Below are positions 18,789-27,313 of a stretch of DNA of 48,511 nt, piece after piece. Each line of letters opens with the position of its first letter. Within the stretch, counting starts at the first letter, position 1. The notes beneath the pieces are model-generated. The model was not told where the DNA came from. It did not search any database and saw only the letters and a program-made list of their open reading frames with translations. Position numbers and translations under genes: made by a program. Source of the stretch: UBA6382 sp963600315 (GTDB taxonomy: Bacteria; Bacteroidota; Bacteroidia; Bacteroidales; Bacteroidaceae); assembly GCA_963600315.1 (NCBI GenBank), contig CAVCAW010000030.1:1-48511 (forward strand), read 5' to 3'.

Positions 18789-19797
18789 AGACCCAAGATT
18801 TGAACTTATAAGAGTTTGCGCCATTACTTTCGTGGTGCTGCACCACGTATTGTTGTTTGGTGCAGACGGTTGTGGCTATCTGAGCCAGTTCGTGGTCGAC
18901 ACAAAAGGTGTGACGTGTGTAGTCGTTAATTCGGTCGTGGTGACTGGAGTCAATCTTTTTGTAATGATTTCGGGCTGGTTTGGCATCAGGCGTGTGTGGA
19001 AGCCTGCAGTGCGCTTGGTGGTGGAGTGTGCCGTGTTTGGTGCAGTTGCCTTGGCGTTGTCTCTGTTTTTGTCACGTTTCTTTACAGTAGACGGAGTCGA
19101 CACGTCGTGGAGTTGGATTCGTTTTTGGCACAGCTTGAAGTTCACCAACTGGTGGTTTGTGACCCACTACCTAATGCTCGTGCTGCTGTCGCCCCTGTTG
19201 GAGCGTGGGTTGAAGGACATCAGCCGCAAGGACTTCGAAAAGGTGCTGCTTGCTTTTGGGGTGTTTACCTTTGTCTTTGGCTTCGGCTGGGGATATGTCA
19301 ATGCTAGTGGCTACAATGTACTGAATTTTGTGATGGTCTATCTCCTTGCCCGCTATATGCGCCTTTATCCTACATCGCCAGCCTGTCGATTGGTCTGTGG
19401 TCGTCCGTGGTTGACAGTGTTGCTATGCGCCGGATTGATGTCGTTGTGGTTTCTTTGCGACACAGCCAGCTGGCAACCTAATCACAGCTGTAAGGCTTGG
19501 AATTATAACTGCCCGCTAGTGATGGCAGAGTCCATGGCATTGTTTGCTATATTTATGCGTGTCAGATCTCCGCATTGGAATGTTGCTGCCGTCTCTTCTT
19601 GTATATTAGGAGTATATCTCCTTCAGAGTTCGCCTGACCTTGTGCTCTTTCGCAATGCCTTGGGTGCTTGGTTCTGCAGAGAATTAGACATCGCTGGCGT
19701 GGTGTTGACTGCGGTGATATTGTTAATCGTGTGTTTGTTGCTGAGTAGGGTTGTTATGATTCCCTTGCGCTTTGTTTTCCGCAAGATAGGTTTGTAG
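18775..19797 (+). CDS. Acyltransferase 3-family integral membrane protein
   Basis: 340 aa from ATG 18775, which overlaps the PBP gene end by 14 bp; an in-frame ATG at 18742 is less likely because the family N-terminus is (D)PRFELIRVCAITFVVLHH. About ten hydrophobic helices fill the protein. The HH pair in helix 1 and the SGWFG segment match the Acyl_transf_3 fold, which moves acyl groups such as acetyl or succinyl onto sugars of the cell envelope. FTNWWFVTHYLMLVLLSPLL in the middle is also typical. Overlap with a peptidoglycan synthase suggests an envelope substrate, but the acceptor is unknown. Confidence 0.85.
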   Translation: MKSNRDPRFELIRVCAITFVVLHHVLLFGADGCGYLSQFVVDTKGVTCVVVNSVVVTGVNLFVMISGWFGIRRVWKPAVRLVVECAVFGAVALALSLFLSRFFTVDGVDTSWSWIRFWHSLKFTNWWFVTHYLMLVLLSPLLERGLKDISRKDFEKVLLAFGVFTFVFGFGWGYVNASGYNVLNFVMVYLLARYMRLYPTSPACRLVCGRPWLTVLLCAGLMSLWFLCDTASWQPNHSCKAWNYNCPLVMAESMALFAIFMRVRSPHWNVAAVSSCILGVYLLQSSPDLVLFRNALGAWFCRELDIAGVVLTAVILLIVCLLLSRVVMIPLRFVFRKIGL

Positions 19798-20065
19798 CGC
19801 ACTCTATCAAGATAGGCTTGTGCCACTCAGTCCGCAATCGTAGCTCGATTCCTCATGGAATAGTGCTGATAATTGCCACAAAGTTTTGCTGATTTTTCGT
19901 TATTGCCGTGTCGGTTGCCTGTTTGTCGGTGTCGATGTATTAACCCTAAATCCGTATTTAGAGAGACATGGCAATTAAACCGAAATTGTAAGCTGGTGAC
20001 ACACTGGGTGGGAAAATCCGCCAGATTCACGTGTACAGCTCTGTGGAATTGTAAATTGGGTGGGC
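19798..20065. other. Convergent spacer between the acyltransferase and miaA genes
   Basis: 268 bp. No strong terminator or coding sequence is seen. The only visible hairpin is short (ATTCC-TCAT-GGAAT at 19848-19861) with no T run. Confidence 0.5.
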
Positions 20066-20974
20066 TTATTGTGGGCAGTCTGTACAACTGTCGATATATG
20101 CAAGGATAGCTTGCACGTCGTCGGGATTGAACCATGTCATCTCGGGGTCTTTCTTGAACCACGTGAGCTGTTTTTTTGCATAGACGCGTGTGTTGCGCTG
20201 TATCTTTTGTATGGCGGTTTCAAGGTCCCATTCGCCATCAAAGAAACGAAACATCTCCTTGTAGCCAACGGTGTTGAGGCTGTTTAGGTGGCGCAAGGGA
20301 TAGACGGTGCGTGCTTCTTCCTCAAGTCCCAAGTCCATCATGTCGAGCACTCTTTGGTTGATGCGCGCAAATAGTTCTTCGCGAGGACGGTTTAAACCAA
20401 TCTTTATGATGCGGAAAGGACGTGATTTGGTTTGACTAGTGAGGAACGATGAATATGGTCGTCCTGTCATGTGGCATATTTCGAGGGCATGGATTACTCT
20501 CCTGGGATTGTTGAGGTCCACCTTGTTGTAGTGTGTGGGGTCAAGTGCTTTCAGTTCTTCACAGAGTTGCTCCAGACCTTCTGCTTCATAACGCTGCTTG
20601 AGCGTTAGGCGTGTGATGGCATCTACGGTGGGTATGTCATCAATGCCGTTGCAGACGGCGTCGATATACATCATGCTTCCGCCTGTCAATAGGATGTTGG
20701 GAGATTGTGTGAAGAGTATGGGCAAAAGGCTCATGACATCTTGTTCGTACTCGGCGGCGCTGTAGTATTCTTCAAGGTTTAGTGTGCCGACAAAATAGTG
20801 TTTCACCAAAGCTTGCTGCAGTGATGTTGGCGCAGCGGTGCCAATGGGCAGTTGTCGGTAGATTTGTCGGGAATCGGCATTTATGATAGGAGAGTTGAAT
20901 TTTTGGGCTATGGATAGTGATAACTCTGTTTTGCCTACTCCGGTTGGACCTGTCAGTACGAATAGTGTGTTCAT
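20066..20974 (-). CDS. miaA: tRNA dimethylallyltransferase
   Basis: 302 aa, full length. It transfers the dimethylallyl group of DMAPP to N6 of A37 in tRNAs that read UNN codons. The P-loop GPTGVGKT is residues 9-16, followed by INADSRQIYR and the conserved DLNNPRRVIHALE and RNTRVYAKKQLTWFKKD near the C-terminus. Because the P-loop lies so close to the start, ATG 20974 is well supported. An intrinsic terminator ends only 3 nt before this ATG, so the transcript reaching miaA must read through it or start within it. It follows the lpx genes, a common neighbour in Bacteroidales from general knowledge. Confidence 0.96.
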   Translation of the reverse strand: MNTLFVLTGPTGVGKTELSLSIAQKFNSPIINADSRQIYRQLPIGTAAPTSLQQALVKHYFVGTLNLEEYYSAAEYEQDVMSLLPILFTQSPNILLTGGSMMYIDAVCNGIDDIPTVDAITRLTLKQRYEAEGLEQLCEELKALDPTHYNKVDLNNPRRVIHALEICHMTGRPYSSFLTSQTKSRPFRIIKIGLNRPREELFARINQRVLDMMDLGLEEEARTVYPLRHLNSLNTVGYKEMFRFFDGEWDLETAIQKIQRNTRVYAKKQLTWFKKDPEMTWFNPDDVQAILAYIDSCTDCPQ

Positions 20975-20977
20975 AGC

Positions 20978-21022
20978 AAAAAAAACAGGTTTTACTGCCC
21001 TGTTAAAGGCGGTAAAACCTGT
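20978..21022 (-). terminator. Intrinsic terminator or attenuator directly before miaA
   Basis: On the minus strand ACAGGTTTTACCGCC (21022-21008), loop, GGCAGTAAAACCTGT (20999-20985): a 15-bp stem with one G-U type mismatch, followed by eight T (20985-20978). The next bases are GCT and then the miaA ATG. It can end the lpx-ORF3 transcript or attenuate miaA. Confidence 0.9.
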
Positions 21023-21063
21023 ATCTGTTGGTTTGCTTTCAATGAAAAATCTGTTAGTGATTG

Positions 21064-21141
21064 TTAGAGCAACTTGTGGGATTGTTGCGATTGTGTCGCT
21101 TGAGGACTCTGCTGTTTGTCCAACCGTGATAGTTGGCGCAT
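21064..21141 (-). CDS. Possible 25-codon leader peptide upstream of miaA
   Basis: A small ORF starts 7 nt after the preceding gene's stop and ends about 40 nt before the terminator stem. It reads MRQLSRLDKQQSPQ..., with seven Gln and five UNN codons. Its position would suit an attenuation leader, but nothing beyond position supports translation. Confidence 0.2.
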   Translation of the reverse strand: MRQLSRLDKQQSPQATQSQQSHKLL

Positions 21142-21148
21142 AACGGAC

Positions 21149-21700
21149 TTAGTCTATGGAAGAATAAGAATCTGGGTCGAACTCGTCGTCGTTGTATCCT
21201 TCTTCGTTGCTGTAGTCGAAATCCGTGATTTTGTCGGCAGCACCTTTGCAGCTGTTGTCAAGTCCACTGAAGTCTAAGTCGAAATCACTGAACTGCTTTG
21301 GAGCCTCTCCTCTGGATTGTGTGCACTCAGGTCTGTCAAGGCTTTGTCCTGTCACGATTTCGGTCACTTCAAGGTAGAACACGCGGTCGTTGATGGGGTC
21401 AAACGTGAAGATGAGTTTTTGTTCTTCGTCTTCAATCAAGTCTGACAATCGGGTGTCTGCCATGATATATACGTCTTCGTCTTGATCCTGACTGGTAGTG
21501 CCCATATCTTCCCTGACTATCTGTTGTTGTTCCTCCCAATTGTCGGAACAAGTATAGAAACTGGTGATTTGGCTGTCATCGTAGCCGCACGAGTCAAGAA
21601 TGGCCTTGTTGAGGTCAAGGAAAGTGCTGTCGGAGTCTATCGTGATTTCGCGAAAGAATTTTTCGACCTCATCGCAGATGATGGCTATTTTGAATAACAT
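21149..21700 (-). CDS. pRiA4b ORF-3-like (IS1096 passenger-like) protein
   Basis: 183 aa. The N-terminal two thirds resemble the plasmid pRiA4b ORF-3 family: FREITIDSDSTFLDLNKAIL, then SFYTCSDNWEEQ, MADTRLSDLIEDEEQKLIFTFD and CTQSRGEAPKQ. The last 45 residues are very acidic (SDFDLDFSGLDN, DDEFDPDSYSSID). The family has no settled function; it was named from plasmid and insertion-element cargo but is widespread in Bacteroidales chromosomes. It sits 17 bp after lpxA in the same direction and is followed by the terminator before miaA, so it is the last gene of the lpx transcript. No mobile-element ends flank it. Confidence 0.75.
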   Translation of the reverse strand: MLFKIAIICDEVEKFFREITIDSDSTFLDLNKAILDSCGYDDSQITSFYTCSDNWEEQQQIVREDMGTTSQDQDEDVYIMADTRLSDLIEDEEQKLIFTFDPINDRVFYLEVTEIVTGQSLDRPECTQSRGEAPKQFSDFDLDFSGLDNSCKGAADKITDFDYSNEEGYNDDEFDPDSYSSID

Positions 21701-21717
21701 AAGTTTCGTGTTGGCGG

Positions 21718-22491
21718 TTAGTAGACGATACCTCGTTTTGAGGTCTTCACAAAGTCAAGGATGTACTCCACGTCTGGATTGTTGGGTATCTGCTCGCGTA
21801 CCATTGCCATACGCTCTTCAAAGGTGAAGGTTCGATTGTAGAGTATGCGGTAGGTCTCGTGGATGTCATCGATTTGCTTGTCAGTGAATTTGCGCCTACG
21901 CAGTCCGATGAGGTTGAGTCCGCAGTAGGTAGCCGGCTCGCGTGCCACAGTGGAGAAAGGTGGGATGTCCTGGCTGGTGCGTGTGCCGCCTCCTAGCATG
22001 GAGTAGCTGCCCACGCGGCAGAATTGGTGTATCAGCACGTTGGCGCTTATCACGGCGAAATCATCGATGACCACCTCACCTGCTATCTTGGTGCTATTGC
22101 CAATAATGTCGCCGTTGCCAACTTTTGCATCGTGGGCTACGTGTACGCCCTCCATGAGCAGATTGTTGCTGCCGACGACGGTCTTGCCTTTGGCTTTTGT
22201 GCCGCGGTTTACGGTCACGTTCTCACGTATTCTATTGTTGTCTCCAATTTCGGCTGTTGTGTCTTCGCCCTGAAATTTCAGATCTTGCGGAATAGCGCTA
22301 ATCACGGCTCCAGGAAAGAAGGTATTGCCGTTGCCTATACGTGCACCATAGAGTATGGTAACGCTGTTCATGAGGGTATTGTTGTCACCAATCACTACGT
22401 TTTTGTCAATGTAGCAGAATGGGCCGATCTCACAATTCTCACCGATGATGGCTTCGGGGTGCACAAAGGCTAAAGGACTGATGTTACTCAT
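21718..22491 (-). CDS. lpxA: UDP-N-acetylglucosamine acyltransferase
   Basis: 257 aa from ATG 22491 (MSNISPLAFVHPEA); a longer in-frame start at 22527 would run 12 residues upstream of the family N-terminus and is not adopted. Left-handed beta-helix hexapeptide repeats fill residues 1-185 (IGENCEIGPF, IGDNNTLMNS and similar). The catalytic His is in HVAHDAKVGNG. A C-terminal helical domain (RRRKFTDKQIDDI...) completes the enzyme. It adds a 3-hydroxyacyl chain from ACP to UDP-GlcNAc, the first step of lipid A synthesis. It lies 63 bp downstream of lpxC-fabZ in an lpxD-lpxC/fabZ-lpxA cluster. Confidence 0.97.
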   Translation of the reverse strand: MSNISPLAFVHPEAIIGENCEIGPFCYIDKNVVIGDNNTLMNSVTILYGARIGNGNTFFPGAVISAIPQDLKFQGEDTTAEIGDNNRIRENVTVNRGTKAKGKTVVGSNNLLMEGVHVAHDAKVGNGDIIGNSTKIAGEVVIDDFAVISANVLIHQFCRVGSYSMLGGGTRTSQDIPPFSTVAREPATYCGLNLIGLRRRKFTDKQIDDIHETYRILYNRTFTFEERMAMVREQIPNNPDVEYILDFVKTSKRGIVY

Positions 22492-22554
22492 TGTTGTGTG
22501 GTATGAATGGGTTGGTGTGGGCGGCAAGTTGCAAGGCTAACTGCCGTCGTGACC

Positions 22555-23940
22555 CTATTTGTTTTTCGTGATTTGTGCGGTAAAGGTACACTCGCTGACA
22601 ATCTTCTCGCCTACGAAGATGTAGCCTTTCATCGACGAGATGCCGTGGCGCACGGGAGCAAGCAACTCTACTTTGAATATCAAGGTGTCGCCCGGCACTA
22701 CTTTCTGGCGGAACTTTACACCGTCTATGCGCATGAAGTAGGTGCTCCACTCTTCGGGATTCTCGAGCTGGTTCAGAACTAGCAGTCCGCCAGCTTGCGC
22801 CATAGCCTCAATCTGCAGCACTCCCGGCATTACAGGCTCCTGTGGGAAATGGCCTTGGAAGAACGGCTCGTTGCTTGTCACGTTCTTGACACCGACGATA
22901 TAGTTGGTGCCAATCTCAATAATCTTGTCGACCAACTGCATGGGGTAGCGGTGTGGAAGTAGTTCGCGAATGCGATTTACGTCCATTAACGGAGCTTTGT
23001 TGCAGTCGTAATGTGGAGTCTGCACTTCGTGAGCCCGTATCTCGCGTTGCATCTGTCGTGCAAATTTATTGTTGATGGTGTGACCAGGTTTCGTTGCTAT
23101 GATGCGGCCCTTTAGTGGACGACCGATGAGGGCCATGTCGCCGATGATGTCAAGCAATTTGTGTCGTGCTGGTTCGTTTTTCCAAACCAAAGGTTTTGTG
23201 TTGAGAAATCCCAGCTTGGTTGCGTCCTTGTGCTCTATGCCCACTTCGTCGGCAAGGCGGTCGAGACGTTCCTGCGAAATCTGGTTCTCGTATATTACGA
23301 TGGCATTGTTGAGATCGCCGCCCTTGATTAGTCCCGCATTGATGAGTGGCTCTACTTCGCGTACAAACACGAAAGTGCGTGCCCCTGCAATTTCGGTTGC
23401 AAAGGAGTTAACATCTTCAATGGTGGCGAATTGACTTGCGAACCAGTCGCTGTCGTAGGAGATCATCGCCGTAAGGCTGAACTTGTCGTCGGGAAGCAAT
23501 ACAATGGATGCACCCGTGGTTTCGTCGCGGAATTCAGTTTTCTTCTTTATGACATAGTAATGTCTGTCTTCCTTTTGTTCTTCCGTGCCAACCTTGTTGA
23601 TGTTGTCCACGTATGTCTGTGCGCTACCTTCAAGAATTGGCATTTCGGGGCCGTTGACCTGAATGAGGCAGTTGTCAACTCCCATGCCGTAGAGTGCGGC
23701 GAGAGCGTGCTCCACTGTGCCAATGCGTACATCGCCCTTGGCCAAGACTGTGCTTCGCGTGGTGTCGACCACGTTGTCAGCCACGCCCTCGATTATCGGT
23801 TGCCCCTCGAGGTCAATGCGCTGAAACTTGTATCCAGTATTTTCGGGTGCAGGATTGAAGGTTGCTATGGTGTGTATTCCCGTGTGGAGGCCTTTGCCTT
23901 CGACGGAGAACAGTCTTTTTAGCGTATGTTGTTTTGACAT
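22555..23940 (-). CDS. lpxC-fabZ: Bifunctional UDP-3-O-acyl-N-acetylglucosamine deacetylase / 3-hydroxyacyl-ACP dehydratase
   Basis: 461 aa, a natural fusion known from Bacteroidetes. The LpxC half (1-about 305) has the zinc ligands His78 (TVEHALAAL), His260 and Asp264 (HKLLDIIGD), and His287 (GHTIN). The FabZ half (about 320-461) has LLPHRYPMQLVDKI and the catalytic pair His364 (FFQGHFP) and Glu378 (VLQIEAMAQAGG). LpxC performs the committed deacetylation of lipid A synthesis. FabZ dehydrates 3-hydroxyacyl-ACP, drawing on the same acyl pool, so the fusion couples lipid A and fatty acid synthesis. No break or missing catalytic residue is seen. Confidence 0.97.
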   Translation of the reverse strand: MSKQHTLKRLFSVEGKGLHTGIHTIATFNPAPENTGYKFQRIDLEGQPIIEGVADNVVDTTRSTVLAKGDVRIGTVEHALAALYGMGVDNCLIQVNGPEMPILEGSAQTYVDNINKVGTEEQKEDRHYYVIKKKTEFRDETTGASIVLLPDDKFSLTAMISYDSDWFASQFATIEDVNSFATEIAGARTFVFVREVEPLINAGLIKGGDLNNAIVIYENQISQERLDRLADEVGIEHKDATKLGFLNTKPLVWKNEPARHKLLDIIGDMALIGRPLKGRIIATKPGHTINNKFARQMQREIRAHEVQTPHYDCNKAPLMDVNRIRELLPHRYPMQLVDKIIEIGTNYIVGVKNVTSNEPFFQGHFPQEPVMPGVLQIEAMAQAGGLLVLNQLENPEEWSTYFMRIDGVKFRQKVVPGDTLIFKVELLAPVRHGISSMKGYIFVGEKIVSECTFTAQITKNK

Positions 23941-23985
23941 ATGTAGTGTATTGTGTAAATATCAGAATGGTGTCGCAGACTAATG

Positions 23986-25032
23986 CTATTTCTGGTTGAG
24001 CAGTTCTTTGAGTTCGGCAATTTCGCGCTTGAGGTTCTGTACTTCAGATGACATCTCTGGCAGGTTGCGGAATACTGCGTTGCAACGTGCGAACTTGCGG
24101 GCATCGATGGCTGGTATTCCGAGCACGGTGGAGTTCTCGTTGATAATTGACCCTGCGACACCTGCTTTAGCAGCGCATATGGTGTGGTCTGCGATACTAG
24201 CGTGGCCAGCTACTCCGACTTGTCCTCCGAGCATACACCAACTGCCAATCTTGGTGCTTCCGGCAATGCCAACTTGTGAACTCATCACGGTGTTTTCTCC
24301 GACTACTACGTTGTGGGCAATTTGGACTAGGTTGTCCAGTTTGACACCTTTCTTTACGATGGTTGTTCCCATTGTGGAGCGGTCTATGCATGTGTTTGCG
24401 CCCACTTCCACGTTGTCCTCTATGGTCACGATGCCAATCTGTGGAATCTTGTTGTAGCCTTCTGGCGAGGGTGCAAAACCGAATCCATCGGCTCCAATCA
24501 CACAGCCGGCGTGGAGAATGCAGTTGTTGCCTACTTTGCATCCGTGGTAGATAACGGCATTGCTGTAAATCTCGGTATTGCTGCCAATGCTGGCACCTTC
24601 ACCGATAGTTACGTGTGGGTGAAGTACACATCCGTCGCCAACGTTGACCTTGGGGCCAATTGCCACGAATGGTCCTACATAGCAGTCCTTGCCGACAGTG
24701 GCAGTGGGGTCGATGTAGGCGAGCGAACTGATGCCGGTCTTTTTCGGTTTCATCGAGTCGTAGAGCTGCAGCAACATTGCGACGGCCTCGTAGGCATTGG
24801 GCACGCGAATTAGCGTGGTTGCAACGGGTTTCGTTGGTTTGAAACTATCGTTGACAAGCACTATGCTTGAAGCTGTGTCGTATATATAGTGTTCGTAAGC
24901 TTGATTGGCCAAAAACGATATCGCACCCATCTTGCCCTCTTCGATTTTGGCAAAGGTGTTGACGCTGGCATTTTCGTTCCCCTCTACAGTTCCGTGAAGG
25001 AAATCGGCAATCTGCTTGGCTGAAAATTCCAT
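23986..25032 (-). CDS. lpxD: UDP-3-O-(3-hydroxyacyl)glucosamine N-acyltransferase
   Basis: 348 aa from ATG 25032; the TTG two codons earlier is a poorer start. Order: N-terminal uridine-binding domain (FSAKQIADFLHGTVEGN, ISFLANQAYEHYIY), hexapeptide beta-helix (about 105-310), and a C-terminal coiled helix (SSEVQNLKREIAELKELL). The catalytic His is in QIAHNVVVGENT. It adds the second acyl chain to the LpxC product in lipid A synthesis. It is upstream of lpxC-fabZ with a 45-bp gap, and 113 bp downstream of the HD gene. A near-consensus GATATTTG at 25070-25063 might serve as an internal promoter. Confidence 0.97.
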   Translation of the reverse strand: MEFSAKQIADFLHGTVEGNENASVNTFAKIEEGKMGAISFLANQAYEHYIYDTASSIVLVNDSFKPTKPVATTLIRVPNAYEAVAMLLQLYDSMKPKKTGISSLAYIDPTATVGKDCYVGPFVAIGPKVNVGDGCVLHPHVTIGEGASIGSNTEIYSNAVIYHGCKVGNNCILHAGCVIGADGFGFAPSPEGYNKIPQIGIVTIEDNVEVGANTCIDRSTMGTTIVKKGVKLDNLVQIAHNVVVGENTVMSSQVGIAGSTKIGSWCMLGGQVGVAGHASIADHTICAAKAGVAGSIINENSTVLGIPAIDARKFARCNAVFRNLPEMSSEVQNLKREIAELKELLNQK

Positions 25033-25145
25033 ATCCAATTGTCTTGTTTGTCCTTATAAATGCAAATATCGCAAAAAATAATAACATAGCCTAAGATGAT
25101 AGCTGTGTTTTATGGTTTTTGCGCATATTGCAATGCGAAAAGTTC

Positions 25146-26402
25146 TCAATAATTGTTCAGAATGTCGCATACGGCAGAATCTCCAATTATTTTGGGATCT
25201 CTGTGCAAGAACATATAATGGCGTTCGCTGCGCCGGTCAACCATTTCGCTATGGAGAAGTTCTGAGAAGTTGGAAATGTCGCGTACCGTGTGGTTTTTCA
25301 TCAGAATCTTTATGTGGTCATCGGCAGTGGAATAGAGCATCTGTGATATGTTGAGCGGTCGTGCGAAATAGTGCGCACATTCTGGCTCAATGTCAAGATG
25401 TTTGGCTACGATGTGTTCCAGCTGTTTTTGATCGCATTCAGCTATGGGGTGGCTTAGTTCTTTGGCCTTGTAGAGATTGCGGTTGATGTAGTTGCTGGAC
25501 AATATGGCCAGAACTTTGTCTTCGCTTGTCTGCCACTCCTTGAGAGCGGAAATGATGTCGGTGTCGTCAAGCAGCAGGAAAGCGTCGATGGATTCTGGAT
25601 GAGCGGCGAGGTGCTTCTTGTCAACTTTGTTGTGAAGGAAGTATTCCAGTTGGCTCGCCGAGCGCAGCTGCATCCCTGTCTCAACGAGCTCTTTGGCGCG
25701 CTCAATGGAGGCTGAGAGTGTGTGGCATGCAGCCATCGCCGTTTTGTGGAGATACACCTGCCAATACATGAGCCTGCGCGACATCAGGTAATTCTCTATG
25801 GTGTAGATACCTTTGGATTCTACCACAAGCCGGTCGTTGCTCACGTTGAGCATTTTGATGATGCGCTCCGCTCCGATGTTGCCCTCCCTCACGCCGGCAA
25901 AGAAGCTGTCGCGACACAGATAGTCGAGCCGGTCCATGTCCAATTGACTGCATATCAGCTCGTGCAGGAAATGCTTCGGGTGCTTATCTTGAAAGATGTT
26001 TATTGCAATGTCCAGTGCTCCGTCAAACTCGCAGTTGAGTCTTTCCATCATCAGTAGGGTGAGGTCTTCATGGCTCACTCCGGCAATGAACATACCTTCA
26101 AGACTATGCGACATGGGGCCGTGGCCTATGTCGTGTAGGAGCATGGCAATTTGGGCTCCCTGTTCTTCTTCGGGCGTAATGTCGCAGTGGCGGCTTTTGA
26201 GAGTCTGCAAGGCGTTGGTTATGAGGTGCAGTGCTCCAATGGAGTGCAAAAAGCGCGAGTGCCGTCCTCCAGGGTAAACATAGGAGGTGGGGCCCAACTG
26301 CTCTATGCGGTTGAGACGGAAGAAGTAGGGGTGTTTCACCAGCGAAGACAATATCCCCTTAGGTATTTCTATAAAGCCGTGTACCGGGTCGTTGATTATC
26401 AT
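25146..26402 (-). CDS. HD-domain phosphohydrolase (COG1078, dGTPase/SAMHD1-like)
   Basis: 418 aa. The start MIINDPVHGFIEIPKG is characteristic of this family. The metal site is seen as RHSRFLHSIG (His), LLHDIGHGPMSH (HD pair) and DMDRLDYLCRD (distal Asp). Related enzymes hydrolyse dNTPs or other nucleotides; the substrate here is not known. It is placed between pyrF (30 bp away) and lpxD in one minus-strand run, so it is probably co-transcribed with both. Confidence 0.9.
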   Translation of the reverse strand: MIINDPVHGFIEIPKGILSSLVKHPYFFRLNRIEQLGPTSYVYPGGRHSRFLHSIGALHLITNALQTLKSRHCDITPEEEQGAQIAMLLHDIGHGPMSHSLEGMFIAGVSHEDLTLLMMERLNCEFDGALDIAINIFQDKHPKHFLHELICSQLDMDRLDYLCRDSFFAGVREGNIGAERIIKMLNVSNDRLVVESKGIYTIENYLMSRRLMYWQVYLHKTAMAACHTLSASIERAKELVETGMQLRSASQLEYFLHNKVDKKHLAAHPESIDAFLLLDDTDIISALKEWQTSEDKVLAILSSNYINRNLYKAKELSHPIAECDQKQLEHIVAKHLDIEPECAHYFARPLNISQMLYSTADDHIKILMKNHTVRDISNFSELLHSEMVDRRSERHYMFLHRDPKIIGDSAVCDILNNY

Positions 26403-26432
26403 CGATGTGGGCGTGGCGTCGTTATGTCAGAC

Positions 26433-27248
26433 TTAGGGCAACAGTGCTGACATCTGCTGCTGCAGTTCCTGAGCTTTGCGTCCAGCTTCGGCGGCGAAAT
26501 TCTCTGTGTTGTCGGCATAGATGATGCCACGCGAAGAGTTGACAATAAGTCCGCAGTCTTTAGTCATGCCATACTTGCATACTTCTTCGAGCGACCCTCC
26601 TTGTGCGCCCACTCCAGGCACGAGCAGGAAATGGTTGGGTACGATTTTCCTGATGTCTTCGAAGAGGCGTCCCTGCGTGGCTCCCACTACATACATCATC
26701 TGTTTGTCGTCTGCCCATTGCTGCGAGGTGCGCAGCACTTTTTCAAAGAGCCGCTCGCCGTTGCCGTCTTCCGTGAGTTGAAAATCGTGCGACCCCTTGT
26801 TGCTAGTCAGTGCAAGCAATATGACCCACTTGCCTTCATATTGCAGGAAGGGGGTCACGCTATCTTCGCCCATATATGGCGCTACGGTCAGCGAGTCGAT
26901 GTCCATCTCTTCGAAGAAACTTCGTGCATACATGGCACTGGTGTTGCCGATGTCGCCGCGCTTGGCGTCGGCGATGATGAATTGGTCTGGGTAGTTGTCC
27001 TTAATATATTTCACGGTTTTTTCGAAAGCCATCCAGCCTTTGAGTCCAAAGCACTCGTAGAAAGCGAGGTTGGGCTTGTATGCTACGCAGTAGGGTGCAG
27101 TCGCATCGATAATGGCTTTGTTGAACGCAAAGATGGGGTCTTCTTCCTTGAGCAGGTGTTGAGGTATCTTCTTGATGTCGGTGTCAAGGCCTACGCACAG
27201 AAATGAACGCTTGCGCTTGATGTTGTCTATGAGTTGTTGCTTGTTCAT
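26433..27248 (-). CDS. pyrF: Orotidine 5'-phosphate decarboxylase
   Basis: 271 aa from ATG 27248 (MNKQQLIDNIKRKRSFLCVG). A longer open frame back to 27377 adds 43 unlike residues and overlaps prfA, so it is rejected. The active-site motif IIADAKRGDIGNTS (Lys and Asp residues) and the phosphate loop PGVGAQGGS are intact. Length and motif match the type 2 (longer) PyrF group. It decarboxylates OMP to UMP, the last step of pyrimidine synthesis. It lies 65 bp downstream of prfA and 30 bp upstream of the HD gene. Confidence 0.96.
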   Translation of the reverse strand: MNKQQLIDNIKRKRSFLCVGLDTDIKKIPQHLLKEEDPIFAFNKAIIDATAPYCVAYKPNLAFYECFGLKGWMAFEKTVKYIKDNYPDQFIIADAKRGDIGNTSAMYARSFFEEMDIDSLTVAPYMGEDSVTPFLQYEGKWVILLALTSNKGSHDFQLTEDGNGERLFEKVLRTSQQWADDKQMMYVVGATQGRLFEDIRKIVPNHFLLVPGVGAQGGSLEEVCKYGMTKDCGLIVNSSRGIIYADNTENFAAEAGRKAQELQQQMSALLP

Positions 27249-27313
27249 GTGTATAGTGTTTGGTAGTTGTCGGCGGAGGAATATAATTAGGTTAAAACCA
27301 CTTGATGGCGCAA

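Noticed and set aside
17997..18824. 275-aa minus-strand frame opposite the PBP gene
   Set aside because: Antisense to the intact transpeptidase domain; no family motif.
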